Source of the DNA: Adiantum capillus-veneris
Lineage: Eukaryota; Streptophyta; Polypodiopsida; Polypodiales; Pteridaceae
Assembly: GCA_014529385.2 (NCBI GenBank)
Contig: CM043950.1
Location: forward strand, 154,060,445 to 154,124,444
Direction of reading: 5' to 3'
DNA length: 64,000 bases
The notes under the pieces are model-generated. The model had not been told where the DNA came from, searched no databases, and saw only the letters and a program-made list of their open reading frames with translations. The position numbers and the translations under genes were made by a program. Position 1 is the stretch's first letter; each line of letters begins with the position of its first letter. Positions 21,480-33,349 of the stretch are shown piece by piece.

Positions 21480-22007
21480 ATCGCTACTTGTGTCTTCTCC
21501 TCTCCCGGATAGATTGTCATCTAGGGTTCCACTGGGCCGTGAATGGTTTGTCCCCACATTTGAACCAAGATTTAACTTAGATTCTTCGTTCTCAGAGTCA
21601 ATTTCAATTGACGATTCTGACACCAAATTGTGTGGGTTATAGCCTTTTGAGATGCTGCTGGTTCCAATGTCAGTCAACCCTTCATCTCGTAGGTCATTAG
21701 AGGCTATATGCATTGATCCTGTCAAAGTTAAAGGTACGAGTTGTGGCATATCATCCCCCTCAGGTGTTACTTAGGTCGTCACCCTATTTTCCCAAGTGTC
21801 TATGGTTGCTGCTAGGTGGCCCGAATCCACATTGTGAGACTTAGTCATCCCAAGTAGAACATCCATATAAGGGAAATCTTCCCCAACATCAGTGTCCTTT
21901 TTACACATGTAATAATATTGCAATGGAACCGAGAGTTTATGGGATGTGGGTGCTGCATTATGCTTCAAGAGAAGCTCTAGGAGCCCATCAATGCTATGTG
22001 ATCTCAA
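21480..22007 (-). pseudogene. Divergent fragment of the gag-protease family C-terminal region
   Basis: Minus-strand phrases VPLQYYYMCKKDTDVGE, YMDVLLGMTKSHNVD, HLAATIDTWENR and (after a stop near 21,771) MPQLVPL and SMHIASND align with the post-protease region of units A-D. The rest (ESSIEIDSENEESKLNL, an S/D-rich run and KRYKRRRYRE) is not matched in A-D, so this is a more distant relative or a fusion. It has no LTR or PBS and lies just after repeat R1. Confidence 0.6.
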
Positions 22008-22759
22008 TGGTGTTTGATCCAGGAGATTCTAAGGATATTCATAAGCAAATTCAATATGGGTGGATACTGTTAAGTATGCATAGTAATTCCGTGCTATTTG
22101 AACCAAGGGTAGCATATTTGCACCAAAAATGCTTGATGTTGATTGATACAGGAAATGTATGCTCATGTGGATATTATGATGCTCCAGTGTGTGGGAAATT
22201 CCTTATTATCCCATTTGATCTTGGGGGCTACTGAAGTGGAAATTGCAAATTCAAAGGATATCAATCGTTTCTTGTAGCAGGTTGCATGGTACAAGGGTTT
22301 TCTTTCTAGATTTATGCTAGGTGGGAAGAGTTTTGGTTATGCGATCAATAATCTTACATGCCTAGCTTCCACTTGAACTCTTTGGACAATCGATGAAGTA
22401 TCTTCACATCTTTTGAGTTGGTTGTGCTACCAGAACTTGAAGTAAAGGACTTGACGGCCATTCCATGTGCAAGCAGAGTAAGGCATACTTGAGCATGATA
22501 GGATTCCCTGAAGAGAGCTTGATGGTCAAGCCATGTGCATCATTAACTGGAGCACTTGAGTCTGGCGAGGTTCATTAAACAAGTTTTCCATAATTGATTG
22601 CTTTGGAGATACGGAAAATATGGTTCAAAGATTTTTGATGGGCAGCTACCTAATGATTAAGCTACAACATTGATGATAGGGTATAAGCCTTATATTATTT
22701 TCCATATGTTTACGAGTTATGTGAGTTTGATGATGGCAAAGAGCTTAAGATACCTATAG
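22008..22759. other. No recognised feature
   Basis: Mixed-composition sequence with one open frame across the left edge (21,923-22,234) that I cannot assign. It may be the decayed upstream part of the PPR pseudogene that follows, but I see no clear repeat unit. Confidence 0.3.
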
Positions 22760-23850
22760 TGGATGTCGTGCAGCTCTGATCGCATGCTAAGAAAAATACC
22801 AAGGATATGCACATTGAGCTTAGTTGAAGCTTACCAGATTAATGATCAGTGTTCAGGGCTAGCTAACAAGCTAGTTTTACAGTTAATGTATGCCAGATGC
22901 GGCTTTAAAGGGCCAACAGATGCCACGATGATGCTAAAAATAAGTATGAGTGATTAGAAATGGGAGATTATGGACTTAAACTAAAATGTTTAAAGTGCTC
23001 TACTGGACTATCTTTACAGCTCGTCGATTGGAGCTACGATGAAGAAGTTATGGCAGTTTGAAGTGTGAGTCAATTGTAGATCCGTACCGGATTGGGCAAC
23101 TGCAGTTGAGGGGACAAAAATGAAGTGAATGCATGGGGCTAAGTGCTCACTTTGTGGAGCCCGTTGGTCTTTTTAGATCAGCAATCGGAGTGTTGGTTGC
23201 TAAGATATTGCCCATTGCAGTTTCGCCAGGGGCCGGTTCCGTACCAATTTGGTCGTCTCGATCAGTGTGCCATCTAAGAGTTTTGAGCTTCATCGAGGTT
23301 TTGAAATGCGGGATCAGTAAGTGCTTGAGGAGTATCATGTCCGGGATGTCATCTCATGCAATGCTTGCTGGACAGTAGTTGTGATTGGCAGTGCCCGGCT
23401 AGCAAGAACAAAACTCTGACACTCTTTAACCGAATGTGATGGGAAGGCCTTACGTCAAATGCAATCAGCTATACTTGAATCTTGAGGGCATTTGGCACTA
23501 TCCAAGGAATTGAGATGGGCAATAAAATTCATGATGATATGTCTAGTCAAGGGCTTCTTTGGGATGCTATTGGCATGTTAGGCAATGCCTTGGCCCAGTC
23601 AAAAGCACAAAAAGTTCTTGATGAGCTCTTTGTCTGAAATGTCATTTCCTAGAGCGTGTTGATTGCAAGATTACCCAACATGGTTGTGGGTGAGAGGATT
23701 CATGATGAGTTGCTTGACAGGGCTGCTGGAGAAATATGTTGTGCTTGGCAATACTTTGGTCGATGCGCATGCCAAATGTGGTGCCTTTATGGAGCAAAGG
23801 GCCTGAATGGCTGTCCAATAGGGTAAGTGAGTGTAATTAATTCGTAGTGG
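22760..23850 (+). pseudogene. Pentatricopeptide-repeat (PPR) protein pseudogene
   Basis: Plus-strand phrases across shifting frames match P/L/S-type PPR units: LANKLVLQLMYARCG (22,860), VLEEYHVRDVISCNAMLAGQ (about 23,320), GTIQGIEMGNKIHDDMSSQG (23,490-23,550), KAQKVLDELFV and NVIS (23,600-23,650), GERIHDELLD (23,690) and VLGNTLVDAHAKCGAF (23,735-23,790). In intact proteins such units read VLEELPVRDVISWNALIAGY and LGNALVDMYAKCG. PPR proteins bind organelle RNA for editing or splicing. In-frame stops and shifts are frequent, so it is a pseudogene. No intron or stop of a complete gene was located. It lies between direct repeats R1 and R2. Confidence 0.7.
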
Positions 23851-24251
23851 CTTATATCGAGCTCAAATGGCGATGAGCATGAAGGCAAAGTTGTTTGGTT
23901 CATTGTGGTGGCCAAATCCGGCCCTAGTCCCGCTGCGTTTGATGCCGATGCGAAGGAAGGAGTGCCATGTCACCACAAGTGTTCATGCGCCACATCAGTC
24001 ACGGCGCCGTGACTAATGGGCATGAGCTAAAAAAGGGAAAAATGAATCAACGAGGGAAATTGCATGAAGAGGAAGGACGAGAGGGTGAGTAAGGGACTCG
24101 ACCAAGGGAAGGAAGGAGAACTCTCTTTTCTCTCTTTCGCTCTCCCTCTCTCTCGATCTTGACCTCGACTAGGTATGCAAGTGAAAGGAGAGGAAGAAGA
24201 AGGAAGGCATCGGAGATTGAGACTGGCAAGCGGGGAATAAACAAAAGATAT

Positions 24252-24290
<39 letters not shown>
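23851..24290 (+). other. Non-coding, CT-rich spacer before repeat R2
   Basis: Contains a partial extra copy of an R-type phrase (GGGACTCGACCAAGGGAAGG at about 24,095, which recurs near 24,505) and a (TC)n tract at about 24,256-24,287. No gene seen. Confidence 0.4.
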
Positions 24291-24569
24291 CGACTCTGTA
24301 TCTTTCTCGCTCTATATCTTTCTTATAGAGAGGAGGCAAAGCGAGCAAGCGCATCAATAAGGCAAGTAAGGAGAGAGTTTTGGCGGTTAAGCAAGAGAAG
24401 AGTTGAGAAGCAAAAGGAGGAAGAGGAGAGCTTGGACGAGGTTAAGCGGGGCTCACGAAGAAGACGCTCGAAGTCAATGACCAAAGCATGCTCTTTTTCT
24501 CGTGCATAAGTGGGGACTCGACCAAGGGAAGGTATTCGACTGAGTCCAGGGATAGCAAGCTAAAATTTT

Positions 24570-24611
<42 letters not shown>

Positions 24612-25088
24612 TTGGGAACATTAAAGAAGGGAAGTATGAAGATTATTTAGAGTAATTGAAAAAAGCAGCTGAAGGTGCAAAGAGGTCCTGAGGGCAGTTG
24701 AAGCAGGTAAAGTGACATACTAAAATTTCCATCACCGTCATCAGTTCGAAGATTATTTAATCATCTTATTAAACCCGGTGTCGTTAACGGCTCTGTTAAT
24801 CTACAAATGGAGCTTAAACTCCTATTTACCAGTTAATCCAAGTGTAGGTGGTGCAAACAACCCACCTTGGCTAAGGACTAAGTTGTACTCAAAGTTTGAC
24901 TAGATTAATTGAAGTTTACGGTGATTGCCAAAGCCATTTTCATATGTTGTTCTCGTTCTAACTCGATTAATTGAGGTTTACGGTGATTGCCAGAGCCATT
25001 TTCATATGTTGTTCTTGTTCTCTCTCGTTCACACCTCTCACAGCTAGAGGCCCCGTGCCTACCCGGCTCACATTTCAAACCCATATCT
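24291..25088 (+). repeat. Long direct repeat R2
   Basis: Second copy of R1. It contains a further local duplication of about 60 bp (24,903 onward and 24,963 onward, both with 'gtttacggtgattgcca'). Just beyond its end lies TTTGGTGAACCCGATGCG, which could be a primer binding site; R2 would then be a 5' LTR followed by coding sequence. Confidence 0.6.
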
Positions 25089-25098
25089 CTCGATATAT

Positions 25099-26019
25099 TT
25101 GGTGAACCCGATGCGAAATGAGCCAGGGTGGGAGGTAAAGATGGAGATGCTAGAACAATTGAAGCAGTTTATTGACAATTTCAATTCCAATGGATTTGAT
25201 AAAAATCTAGCAATTGCAGAATTGCCAAAAATGTTGGAATTAATCCAGAGATGTCTGCAGGAGATGAAAGCCATGCAGATAAAAAGGCAGATTGATGATG
25301 CAGTAGAGCTAGCACTTGATGCTGTATGGGAGCAATATCGTAATTTTTGGGGATATGATTTATAAGGTTTTATTGCATGTTATGAAGCTGAGATGAAGAG
25401 CCGAAATCTTCCAAAAAATCAAACGATTGCAGCTTTTGAAGAGGTTGTAAACTCCTATTTTAAAAAGCAGGTTCAAGAACTGAGAGAAGCATATCCCACA
25501 CTGTGGGACTATTTTGAAGTAGAATTTATTTTTGCGAAAGCTCAAGGATTCTAGATCTGCAATACCGGAGATTACTAAACGAAGTCAAATTATTTTCACT
25601 AAAGGTGAAGGGGATGAGATGCAGTTCCTTAATTACGATCAATTTTGGGAACATATTTCTAAAAGCAGCAAAGCCAAAGCAAATGCTGATCTTGAAGTAG
25701 CAAATTCGATCTCATATTTTGAGCAAGGTAGAAAAGGAAAATGATGAATTTAATGATGAAAAATAATTATATTCTTTTTTTTCAAAGATTGCTCGCATGG
25801 ATGCTACCTCCAATAATGGTTCCAGTGAGGACATAGACTGTACAACAAGTGGTTCACAAGCTGCTGACCTTGACATGAATTATTCTAAAGGAGTTCATCA
25901 AGCAAATGAGCCTTTGCATGATATTACTGAAACTATCAACACTATAGCCGAGCACGACAACATGTTTGCTGTAGATGATTGCATAAATAAAGCTATTAAA
26001 TACACAGTAGCTACCCAAC
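25099..26019 (+). pseudogene. Unrecognised coding remnant truncated by the array
   Basis: From ATG at 25,099 one frame runs 151 codons with a single TAA at 25,363, up to a TAG at 25,552. It is helical and charged (LEQLKQFIDNFNSNGF, AAFEEVVNSYFKKQVQELRE, YPTLWDYFEVEF). A shifted frame (25,532-25,744) and a third (25,797 on) continue with ordinary codon texture. The last runs without a break into the LTR at 26,020, so the array insertion cut it. It follows a possible PBS, so a gag-like role is conceivable, but no gag signature or zinc knuckle is seen. Confidence 0.4.
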
Positions 26020-26478
26020 TGTGCGCGTATGTCGCACATGTCAATGCAAGGAACTTGCCGATACACCGTGTGCGAGCCACACATGGCTCCAAGCACACAA
26101 CAAGCCTAAACTAGTAAGCTCAAAGAAGGCGATGGTGTGTCACTCACTGCTCTACGCTGGCTTCGTGGAGGATTCCTCACCACGAAGAAGAAGGAGCTGC
26201 CGCTTCGCCACGCTCAACCGCTTCACCGCCGCCGTGCCGTCGTCGCAATGCTCGATCGCACTCTCTCTCTCTCTCTCTCTCTATCACGCATATACACACA
26301 CAAGGAGATGAAGAAGAAGAAGATGGAGATGGAGCAAGAGCACTCTTCTATTGCACAAATGAGAGAATGAGTGAATTTTATGATTAGTTGACCTTTATAT
26401 GAGCTCACCCCATTCACACTTGGGCGCCCATGCTTAGCCAACTAATCCCTTGAATGTTCCAGTTAGAGTGCGCCTCTC
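26020..26478 (-). repeat. Truncated 3' LTR of unit B
   Basis: Matches family LTRs from TGTGCGCGTATG up to GCGCCTCTC. It then breaks and joins internal sequence (AAATTTGATCATTTCC) that in unit C lies about 2.3 kb further inside. U3 upstream of the break, the polypurine tract and the 3' UTR are deleted. It carries only a short (TC)n tract. Confidence 0.8.
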
Positions 26479-28075
26479 TCCAAAAATTTGATCATTTCCT
26501 TGATAGTAGCCTTGGGCTTCCAATAGTCGTTTAGGAATCCATCCCAACATTTTCTTACTTTTGTTGGAGCGAGTGGTACGTTTCTTACAAGGCTTCGATT
26601 TTTTAGCATCAGCCCATGGTCTCTAAAGAAGATTTAGGGACCCACTTGTATGTTTTCTTTGTTATATTAGGATGAGTCTTGTCAAAAGCTATATGCATTG
26701 CTTGTAGCATATTTAAGGGTACGGGCATTTCATACCCCTCAGGTGTTACCCAGGTTGTCCCCCTATTTCCCCAAGTGTCTACGATTGCTGCTAGGTGGAC
26801 CCAATCCACATTGTCAGACTCAGTCATCCCAGGTAGTACATCCATATAAGGAGAATCTTCCCCAACATCAGTGTTCACTTTACACGTGTAACAATACTGC
26901 AATGGAGCCGAGTAAACTGTTGTGTCAGATCTATGATCAATTATAAACTTGTTTCCTAGGGGATGTGCTCGACCAGTTACAAGATCCACTCGAATGACAG
27001 AATCTTGGAACTGCAAGTAGACATGGTTTTTAGACCAGTCATGCACCATTTTTGCTTCCCTCATGAAAGGACGTCCTAAGATCATCTCCGATGCCATAGT
27101 GTGTTTGGAGAAATCCATAACAATGAAGGTAATCCTTATTTTATGTCCAAAGACCTTGATCTTGAGATCTTCTAGCATCCCAATAGGTTTAACAATAGAC
27201 CCATTGGCCATCTTCACTACTATGGTTGTGGTCGCAAGGTGAGGTCTTCCCATAGTTTCCCAGCAATTTTTAGTCACAATGCTAACCCCAGCACAACCAT
27301 CAAGGATTCCCTTCACAGCTAATTCCTTAGTAGTGATTGGTATGGTCGCATTGGATTCATCACCCTCAAAGTACTGTCCCAACTTGTTAACATGTATTTT
27401 TATAACAAGGTTCTCATCTAGGTTGGGTTGTGGATCTAAGTGTTCCTCCTCTATTAACATCTCTCCAGCTCCATCCATCTGTGCAAATTGTGGTAGCCCA
27501 AACTTTAGTTCTCCATTGAGGAAGGCTCGAAGAGCTGAGACTAGCTCGGGGTCTTTATATAGTTTGGACATGATGGTGGTTCTAACTTCTGAAGACATGA
27601 AATCCATCAATTTGGAAATGTTTAACGACACCTTTTGGCCTTGAGTCCCTTGACGTGGGGAAGATGGGATCTTCATTTCTTCGATAGGATCAGGTAGTCC
27701 CTCTGTAAACATTCTTTCCATCAAGAAGTGAGTACGCCCACTTTCCCATGACTTTAAGCCACTTTCTTCTTGGATGACACTAGGTATGTCCAAGGGTCTA
27801 TGGACTTGGTGAGGTTGTTGTTGCATAGGGAACACGATGTCTGAAATCTGGATCTTCCTAGGTGCTGGTTCTAGATCCCTTTGGGTATCTTCTACCAAAC
27901 TCCTTAATTGCGTGACTCGTTTAATCTCCTCTGTAGGGTTTGGGTAAGTTCCTATCTTCTTTTTGGATCCTGGCCATTGTGGCTCATGAAGATCTTCCTT
28001 GTTGGTTTCTATGTTAGTGGTTGTTTTGGTCTCCATGGTTTCACCTGAATCAGAATCCTCTTTAGCGTCGTTCAT
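26479..28075 (-). pseudogene. Unit B: spacer, retropepsin and C-terminal region
   Basis: 488 codons open from 28,075 to 26,609, the longest protease frame of the family. Order: acidic spacer, then a helical segment (IAKL-like LNISKLMDFMSSEVRT, LVSALRAFLNGELKFGLPQF), then retropepsin with ILDGCAGVSIVTKNCW (D-G-C-A here, D-G-G-A in A), VVKMANGSIVKPIG and EMILGRPFMREAKM, then the family C-terminal phrases PLQYCYTC and DVLPGMTESDNVDW. A one-base insertion near 26,622 shifts the frame (ETMG-stop) and the rest is lost in the deletion that joins the LTR at 26,478. Confidence 0.75.
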
Positions 28076-28126
28076 ATATACGGGGTCGTCACCAGTCCCT
28101 ATGTTGGTCTTTGAACTGGGGTCTGA

Positions 28127-29245
28127 CTACGTTGCTTTTTGCGATCTCTTTCTTCGTGTTTTCTTATTTTTTTGAGATTGGGCAAGTGATGCCGTGTCTG
28201 TTTCCTCAAGAATATAATTTTGTTTTTGGAGCATGGATCGTGTGAGTACGTTTACTGGTGCCACGCGTGTACTTGGTGATGGCTCCTCGGTAACTTCAAT
28301 CAAGTTTAATGGTGTGATCTTCGGTGCATTTGGATTATTTGGACATTGGGCAATCAAATTATCTATGCCACATCGATTACACATGAGTATCGGCATTGTA
28401 GATGTGCTCGCTTGATTGGTTTGCATTAGTGTGGCGTTCTTTTGTAGCCTAATAGGACACTCGGCTACACGATATGGACCTCCACACTCATAGCATTGAA
28501 GAGGTGGTCTCTTAGCAGTGTAATTGATATTCTGGCCTCTTGCCGCAAGAGCAGCTACTTGATATACAGGTTTGACCTTTCCCCAATAGTCCTGCATGTA
28601 GTATTGTGGACTTTCTTCAAGCACATCCATCCCATAGGAAATATTAGGATCTATATCTTCCTCACAGCCTTCCAAACAAACAATAGATGACTCACAACCT
28701 AGTTGATTCACATAAGTGATTCTCGTATGTGGTGGTTGCGGTCCTAGCACCGGAGGTGGTAAGGGTGTTGTTTGAACAACATTTTGGGCCCTAGGGACCA
28801 TATGTTGTGATGTTTGTTCAAGAGGTGGGGCCGGCATCAATGCAGGCACTCGAGGTGTGTCTCTCCATGCGAAGGTTGGTCTATTGGCCATCGCACGCTT
28901 AAATACTATGCAATCCTTAGCTTGATGACCATACCTCCCACATGCATTGCAGTTCCCATTGAATTTTACTCTAAAAGTAGGGCATTCACTGGTACTATGC
29001 GGTCCATAGCATACTGAGCACCATTGCTGCTCCCGTCTTGGATACATATGATTGTTTTGTGGAGCACGATTGTCTCTAAGACTCTCTTGAATAGCTTTGG
29101 TGAGATCTGCTAAAGTCATCTCAGATATCTTTGGCTCTTTAGCAATAGGCTTTAGTGTCATTGGCTGATGCCCTGATGCTTGCGAGCTAATAGATTTAGG
29201 CTCAACAGACACTCTTCCTCCTTGAATCATTAAATTATCCTCCAA
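28127..29245 (-). pseudogene. Unit B: nucleocapsid with four zinc knuckles
   Basis: 372 codons, in frame with the protease segment and separated from it by one TAG at 28,127-28,129. Knuckles: CSVCYGPHSTSEC (CX2CX3HX4C), CNACGRYGHQAKDC (CX2CX4HX4C), CYECGGPYRVAEC (His replaced by Tyr) and CNRCGIDNLIAQC (His replaced by Asn). Units A and C keep His in the last two, so the ancestral set was one standard and three X3-spaced knuckles. Confidence 0.75.
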
Positions 29246-30432
29246 TTGGATGGCATTGGTGGTGACTGCTTCCCAACTGTGATACCTCTAATGACTAGGC
29301 CATTGTAGATATCCTCATGTCGTAATCCCCTAATGAATCTATCAAGCAATTGGTTATTGTTGAAGCGCTCATTTGGATTACAACGAGAATTCAAATGCTT
29401 CAAGCGACTTTTAAAGTCTCTCACCGACTCTCCTTCCTCTCGTTGGGCTTTCTGGAGCTGAGAGGCTACACCCCAAAGCACTCCCTCTCGTATGTATTCT
29501 TTTAAGAACAGTCTCCTAAGAGTAGGGTAAATTGTTTTTTCTTCCACCCTTAGGGTTCTATACCAATCCTCTGCCTTCCCACTTAAGGTTAGGCTTAAAG
29601 CATTGCTCTTATGTAGGTCATTGTGTTCTCCTAGAGAATTGCATATTTGTTCAAACACTTCGATATGCTTTCTCACATCCCCGTCTCCACTAGATTTTTG
29701 TGTGAGCTTGGCTATTTGTACTACCTTACTTTTAGGCTCTCTATCAGGCGTGTTATGCATATTCTCAGCAATAGATCGACCAATAGCTTGAGCAAATGTT
29801 GCCAAGTCACCTAAGTGAGTAGGCACCGTGGGTGAAGGTACTCCAGAGACTACATGTGGAGTAGGTATTGGCATTGGGCTTGGTGCATAGAAAGCCCTTG
29901 GGTTCCACGTTGGGTACGATGTTGTGCCATGTGGTGGTCCATAGTTTATATGGGTGACCCTAGGTATAGTGGACATCGGATGTGACATGCTAATGCTAGC
30001 CGGTATAGTCCCTTGGAAATAAGAACTTGTGTATTGTGGTTGTGGAGCATAGGTAGTTGAAACAATGGGAGGGGTAGGGACTACATGAGTATGAGGACGC
30101 ATGTGTGTATACGATTGGTACACACTTGTAGGTACTATTACAGGCATTGAGCTACCATGTAGCGGTGCTTTACTAACAAATGAGGTCCATGGCATGTTTC
30201 TTGGCATGCCCATCATTGGGGTAGGCATGGTAGCCGTGGTGTCATCAAGGGAAAGATGAGCTAGACTTGGAAAGGTGAAGCTATCACTTGTGGGCTCAGA
30301 TTGGACTGAGACCCTTTGAGAAACAACATATGGAGGATCCATCGAACTTACCGAGGGAGTCTCCATTTGCGATAAGGTCGACTGTTTAGCCTTTCCTATA
30401 TCCAAGAATCTCATGAGACCCGTTGAAGGCAA
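29230..30432 (-). pseudogene. Unit B: gag core
   Basis: Low-complexity P/M/T-rich stretch followed by the capsid-like domain (KHIEVFEQICNSLGEH, LTLSGKAEDWYRTL, ESVRDFKSRLKHLN, FIRGLRHEDIYNGL). Compared with unit C, one base is missing near 29,278, which shifts the frame just before the nucleocapsid. This frame is continuous with the upstream N-terminal region except for one nonsense codon at about 30,452. Confidence 0.78.
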
Positions 30433-30453
30433 GTTGATCCCCTTGTTCTGTCT

Positions 30454-31335
30454 CTATAACTCGATAATCCTATGGCTGACCTCACAAACTCTTTGTTGTT
30501 GATCCTCCACACTAGTAGCACCCATTGTGGATTGTAGGATATCTAACCAACCCACGTGATAGGTGTGACCTGTGTATAGGTCGGTCAGAGTCTCTGTTTG
30601 TAATTCGTACTCCCAGTTCTCATTTAAGAACACTCCATCTAGGATTGAGGTGCTAGTGGTGTCCTTTGAGCTAGATGCAATGTTGCTTTCTAGGGGTTGG
30701 CCCTTAGCGGTTGCTAAATCAGGAGCACTTGGTTGCTCTCTTAGCAAGGATATTGACATAGAAGCTTTCTCTTTTAACTCTCTTTGTTGCTCCGCCTTGC
30801 GTAAGCTCTCGACTTCCTTTTCCCTTGCTGCAAGGATATATCGCTCAACCTCTTGTGCTTCGGCAAGTCTTCTACCATCGGGTAATATGACCTCGGAGGG
30901 AAATAACTCTGAAGAGTAAGGAGGTGCAGTGAATGAAGTATTCACGTGCACATTCTCTAACGGTATAGGGTCTATGTTTGTCACGAATGGAGAATTTACT
31001 TCCCCACCCCCCTCATTTACATCATTAGCTCCATGTTCGGAGCGAGTGGCTCTACTAAAGGTTTCCTTCAGGTGGCTAAGCACACTCGGCCCGGACCGAG
31101 GACCCATGGCATACATGTCTTGGCTCGAGCTATCGGGATTAAGCATTGGAAAACCCTCCATGACGTCGTAGTGAGAGGAAGAGTCACTAGCCGCTATGTT
31201 CAGGTCTTGGTTTGTACTACGTTGGGTCCCCGTCGAGGGTCCAGAACCTAAAGTAGGTGGATATTGAGAACTCGCGTAAGTCGAAATTCTCTCTAGTTGC
31301 TCCGTCTCTAGCACACGACCAGAGTGCAGCTGCAT
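30454..31335 (-). pseudogene. Unit B: N-terminal region of the polyprotein
   Basis: 293 codons starting MQLHSGRVLETEQLERIST, the best preserved N-terminus of the family and therefore the reference for the start site. It is acidic and serine-rich, with a short coiled-coil (ERYILAAREKEVESLRKAEQ) and a YHVGWLDILQST phrase. It ends in a TAG at 30,452-30,454 where A and C read GAG (ELERQNKG). I recognise no known family. Confidence 0.65.
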
Positions 31336-32099
31336 GTGCCTTTGACACCCTACAAGCGTCGGCGAATAATCTCGAAGGCTAACCGCTTACCTTTTTTAAG
31401 CGTCCGTTTTCATTAGTGTTTTTTTGTTTTTAATGTTTTTTAATGTTTGATGTTTTTGATTAAAGTGTGTGATAGCTTGAAATGAGCGTATCACTTAGAG
31501 GGCCGCTGTGTGCTTTACAGCACAATTTTCGGGCATATGAAGTTCCGTTGGTTCTCAAAAAATCGATTTTTAGCTACGTATGAAGCTAAAATTCGTTTTT
31601 TTAAAAGGACACTGAGGCCTAGGCCTGCTGAGCGTGAGCTTGGGCTTGGGTCTGGGAGATATTCCTGATCCCAATCCTACCTTTAAAATTTTAAATTTTT
31701 TTTGAATTAAAAAAAAAGGATAAGGTCGCCGTAGCCTATGCGAGAGCACACACACACTCTATTACCTACTTCTAAGTAATACACCTACTGTTACACACTA
31801 ACACACTCTATTAGCTCTCTTAGATCTACTTCTTGCTTACTGTACACAGAAAACTAACTACCTTAATACACAGAGAATAAACACAGTAACTTTGAAAACT
31901 CCATTAACAAAGAAAACTAACAACCTTAATACACAGAGAATAAACATAGTAGCTTTGAAAACTCCATCAATAAAAAAAACACACAGTATAACACCAAATC
32001 CCTCTTCTCAACACACACACCCTCCTTCCTTACCTTTCCTACAATAGAAATTGCACCACAGAGAAGCACAGAGTGCTGCTCGAGCTTAATGTATGGCAT
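31336..32099 (-). other. Leader of unit B
   Basis: Non-coding. It has the same conserved block as the A leader (31,450-31,580), an A/T-rich stretch, and two tandem copies of about 63 bp (31,863 and 31,926, 'taatacacagagaataaaca'). Confidence 0.6.
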
Positions 32100-32117
32100 T
32101 CCCCGGCAAAGGCGCCA
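32100..32117 (-). other. Primer binding site of unit B, tRNA-Asp type
   Basis: On the minus strand TGGCGCCTTTGCCGGGGA, one mismatch to the tRNA-Asp complement, 4 nt from the LTR end. Confidence 0.85.
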
Positions 32118-32121
32118 AAAA

Positions 32122-32500
32122 TGTGCGCGTATGTTACACGTGTCAATGCAAGGAACTTGCCGATACACCGTGTGCGAGCCACACATGGCTCCAAGCACAC
32201 AACAACCCTAAACTAGTAAGCTCAAAGAAGGCGATGGTGTGTCACTCACCACTCTATGCTTGCTTCGTGGAGGATTCCTCGCTGCGAAGAAGAAGGAGCT
32301 GCCGCTTCGCCGCCGCCGTGCCGTCGTCGCAATGCTCGATCGCACACACACACTTTCTCTCTCTCTCTCTCTCTCACGCATACACACACACACACACACA
32401 CAAGGAGATGAAGAAGAAGAAGATAGAGATGGAGCAAGAGTACTCTTCTATTGCACAAATGAGAGAATGAGTGAATTTTAGGTTTAGTTGACTTTTATAT
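32122..32500 (-). repeat. Shared B/C LTR, R-U5 part
   Basis: Begins TGTGCGCGTATG (the LTR end in sense direction) and runs to the TATA region, where the Tat element is inserted after ATAT. The remaining U3 part is at 43,852-44,069. With the insertion removed the LTR is about 597 bp. Confidence 0.88.
32497..32500. repeat. Target-site duplication of the Tat element, left copy (ATAT)
   Basis: ATAT at 32,497-32,500 and again at 43,848-43,851. The uninterrupted site in other family LTRs reads CTTTTATATGAGCTC, so only ATAT is duplicated (4 bp), within the LTR's TATA box. Confidence 0.75.
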
Positions 32501-33337
32501 TGAGGCGGTCCGGGGCGGGCAACAAGAGAGGCGACCTCTAAACACCCCTCAAGGCTCCCGTGCTGCTCAATTGGGGCTGGGGCAACCACAAGCACAACAC
32601 AACAACAAACCCACAGCCAAACCAAAACAAGATAGGGGCACCACCTAGTTATGGTATGCGAACTAGGACGCAAGAGAGATTTTGGCACAACCAAGAAGAT
32701 GCACCACACAACACACACAAACAACCTCACACCAAGACACACATGAAATGGACCAGAGAGAGCTAGAGCAAAGGGAAGAGAGAGAGGGAAGGATCTTGCG
32801 TAATACCTTATTTGTGACTTGCAAATGGAGATGGTTCGTTATGATGCTATCGTAGAACTTGTACAAAACTCACTCAATGCTTAGTGATTGCTAATCATTG
32901 CCAAAACACACACACACTGTCTTAGGGTGTGGGAGACCTCTCACCACAATACCCTCTTACAATGGACACAAAACTGGCAATGGAAAACACACTAAAACAC
33001 TTTCTCAAATCAAGATCAACCGATAAAAACTCAAAATACACAAGTCACCTTGAATTTACCAAACCGTATTGCACAAATGGAAGGACGAAGATTTAAACGT
33101 CAAATCACGCCTTTGATGCACCAAACCTCAATTTATTGATGATGAAGGAGCATGTAAAATAGTGGTTTTGAGATTTGTGGAACTCACGCTCTCTCACTTG
33201 CAATGTGTAGCTTGAAGGCTTCTCTCACACCAAGAGTGAAGCTCACAAGTGGTTGCTACACCTAAGTCTCTCCTCACGCATAGAGTGTTGGGGTGCTATG
33301 TGAGATGTTGGAGGTTGTTTTACAAGAAGGAGAGGGG

Positions 33338-33349
33338 CCTATTTATAGG
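33338..33349 (-). promoter_or_regulatory. TATA box of the Tat element 3' LTR
   Basis: Minus-strand CTATAAATAGG matches the plant TATA consensus. The other LTR has the same motif at about 41,983-41,993 with one C fewer beside it. Confidence 0.7.
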
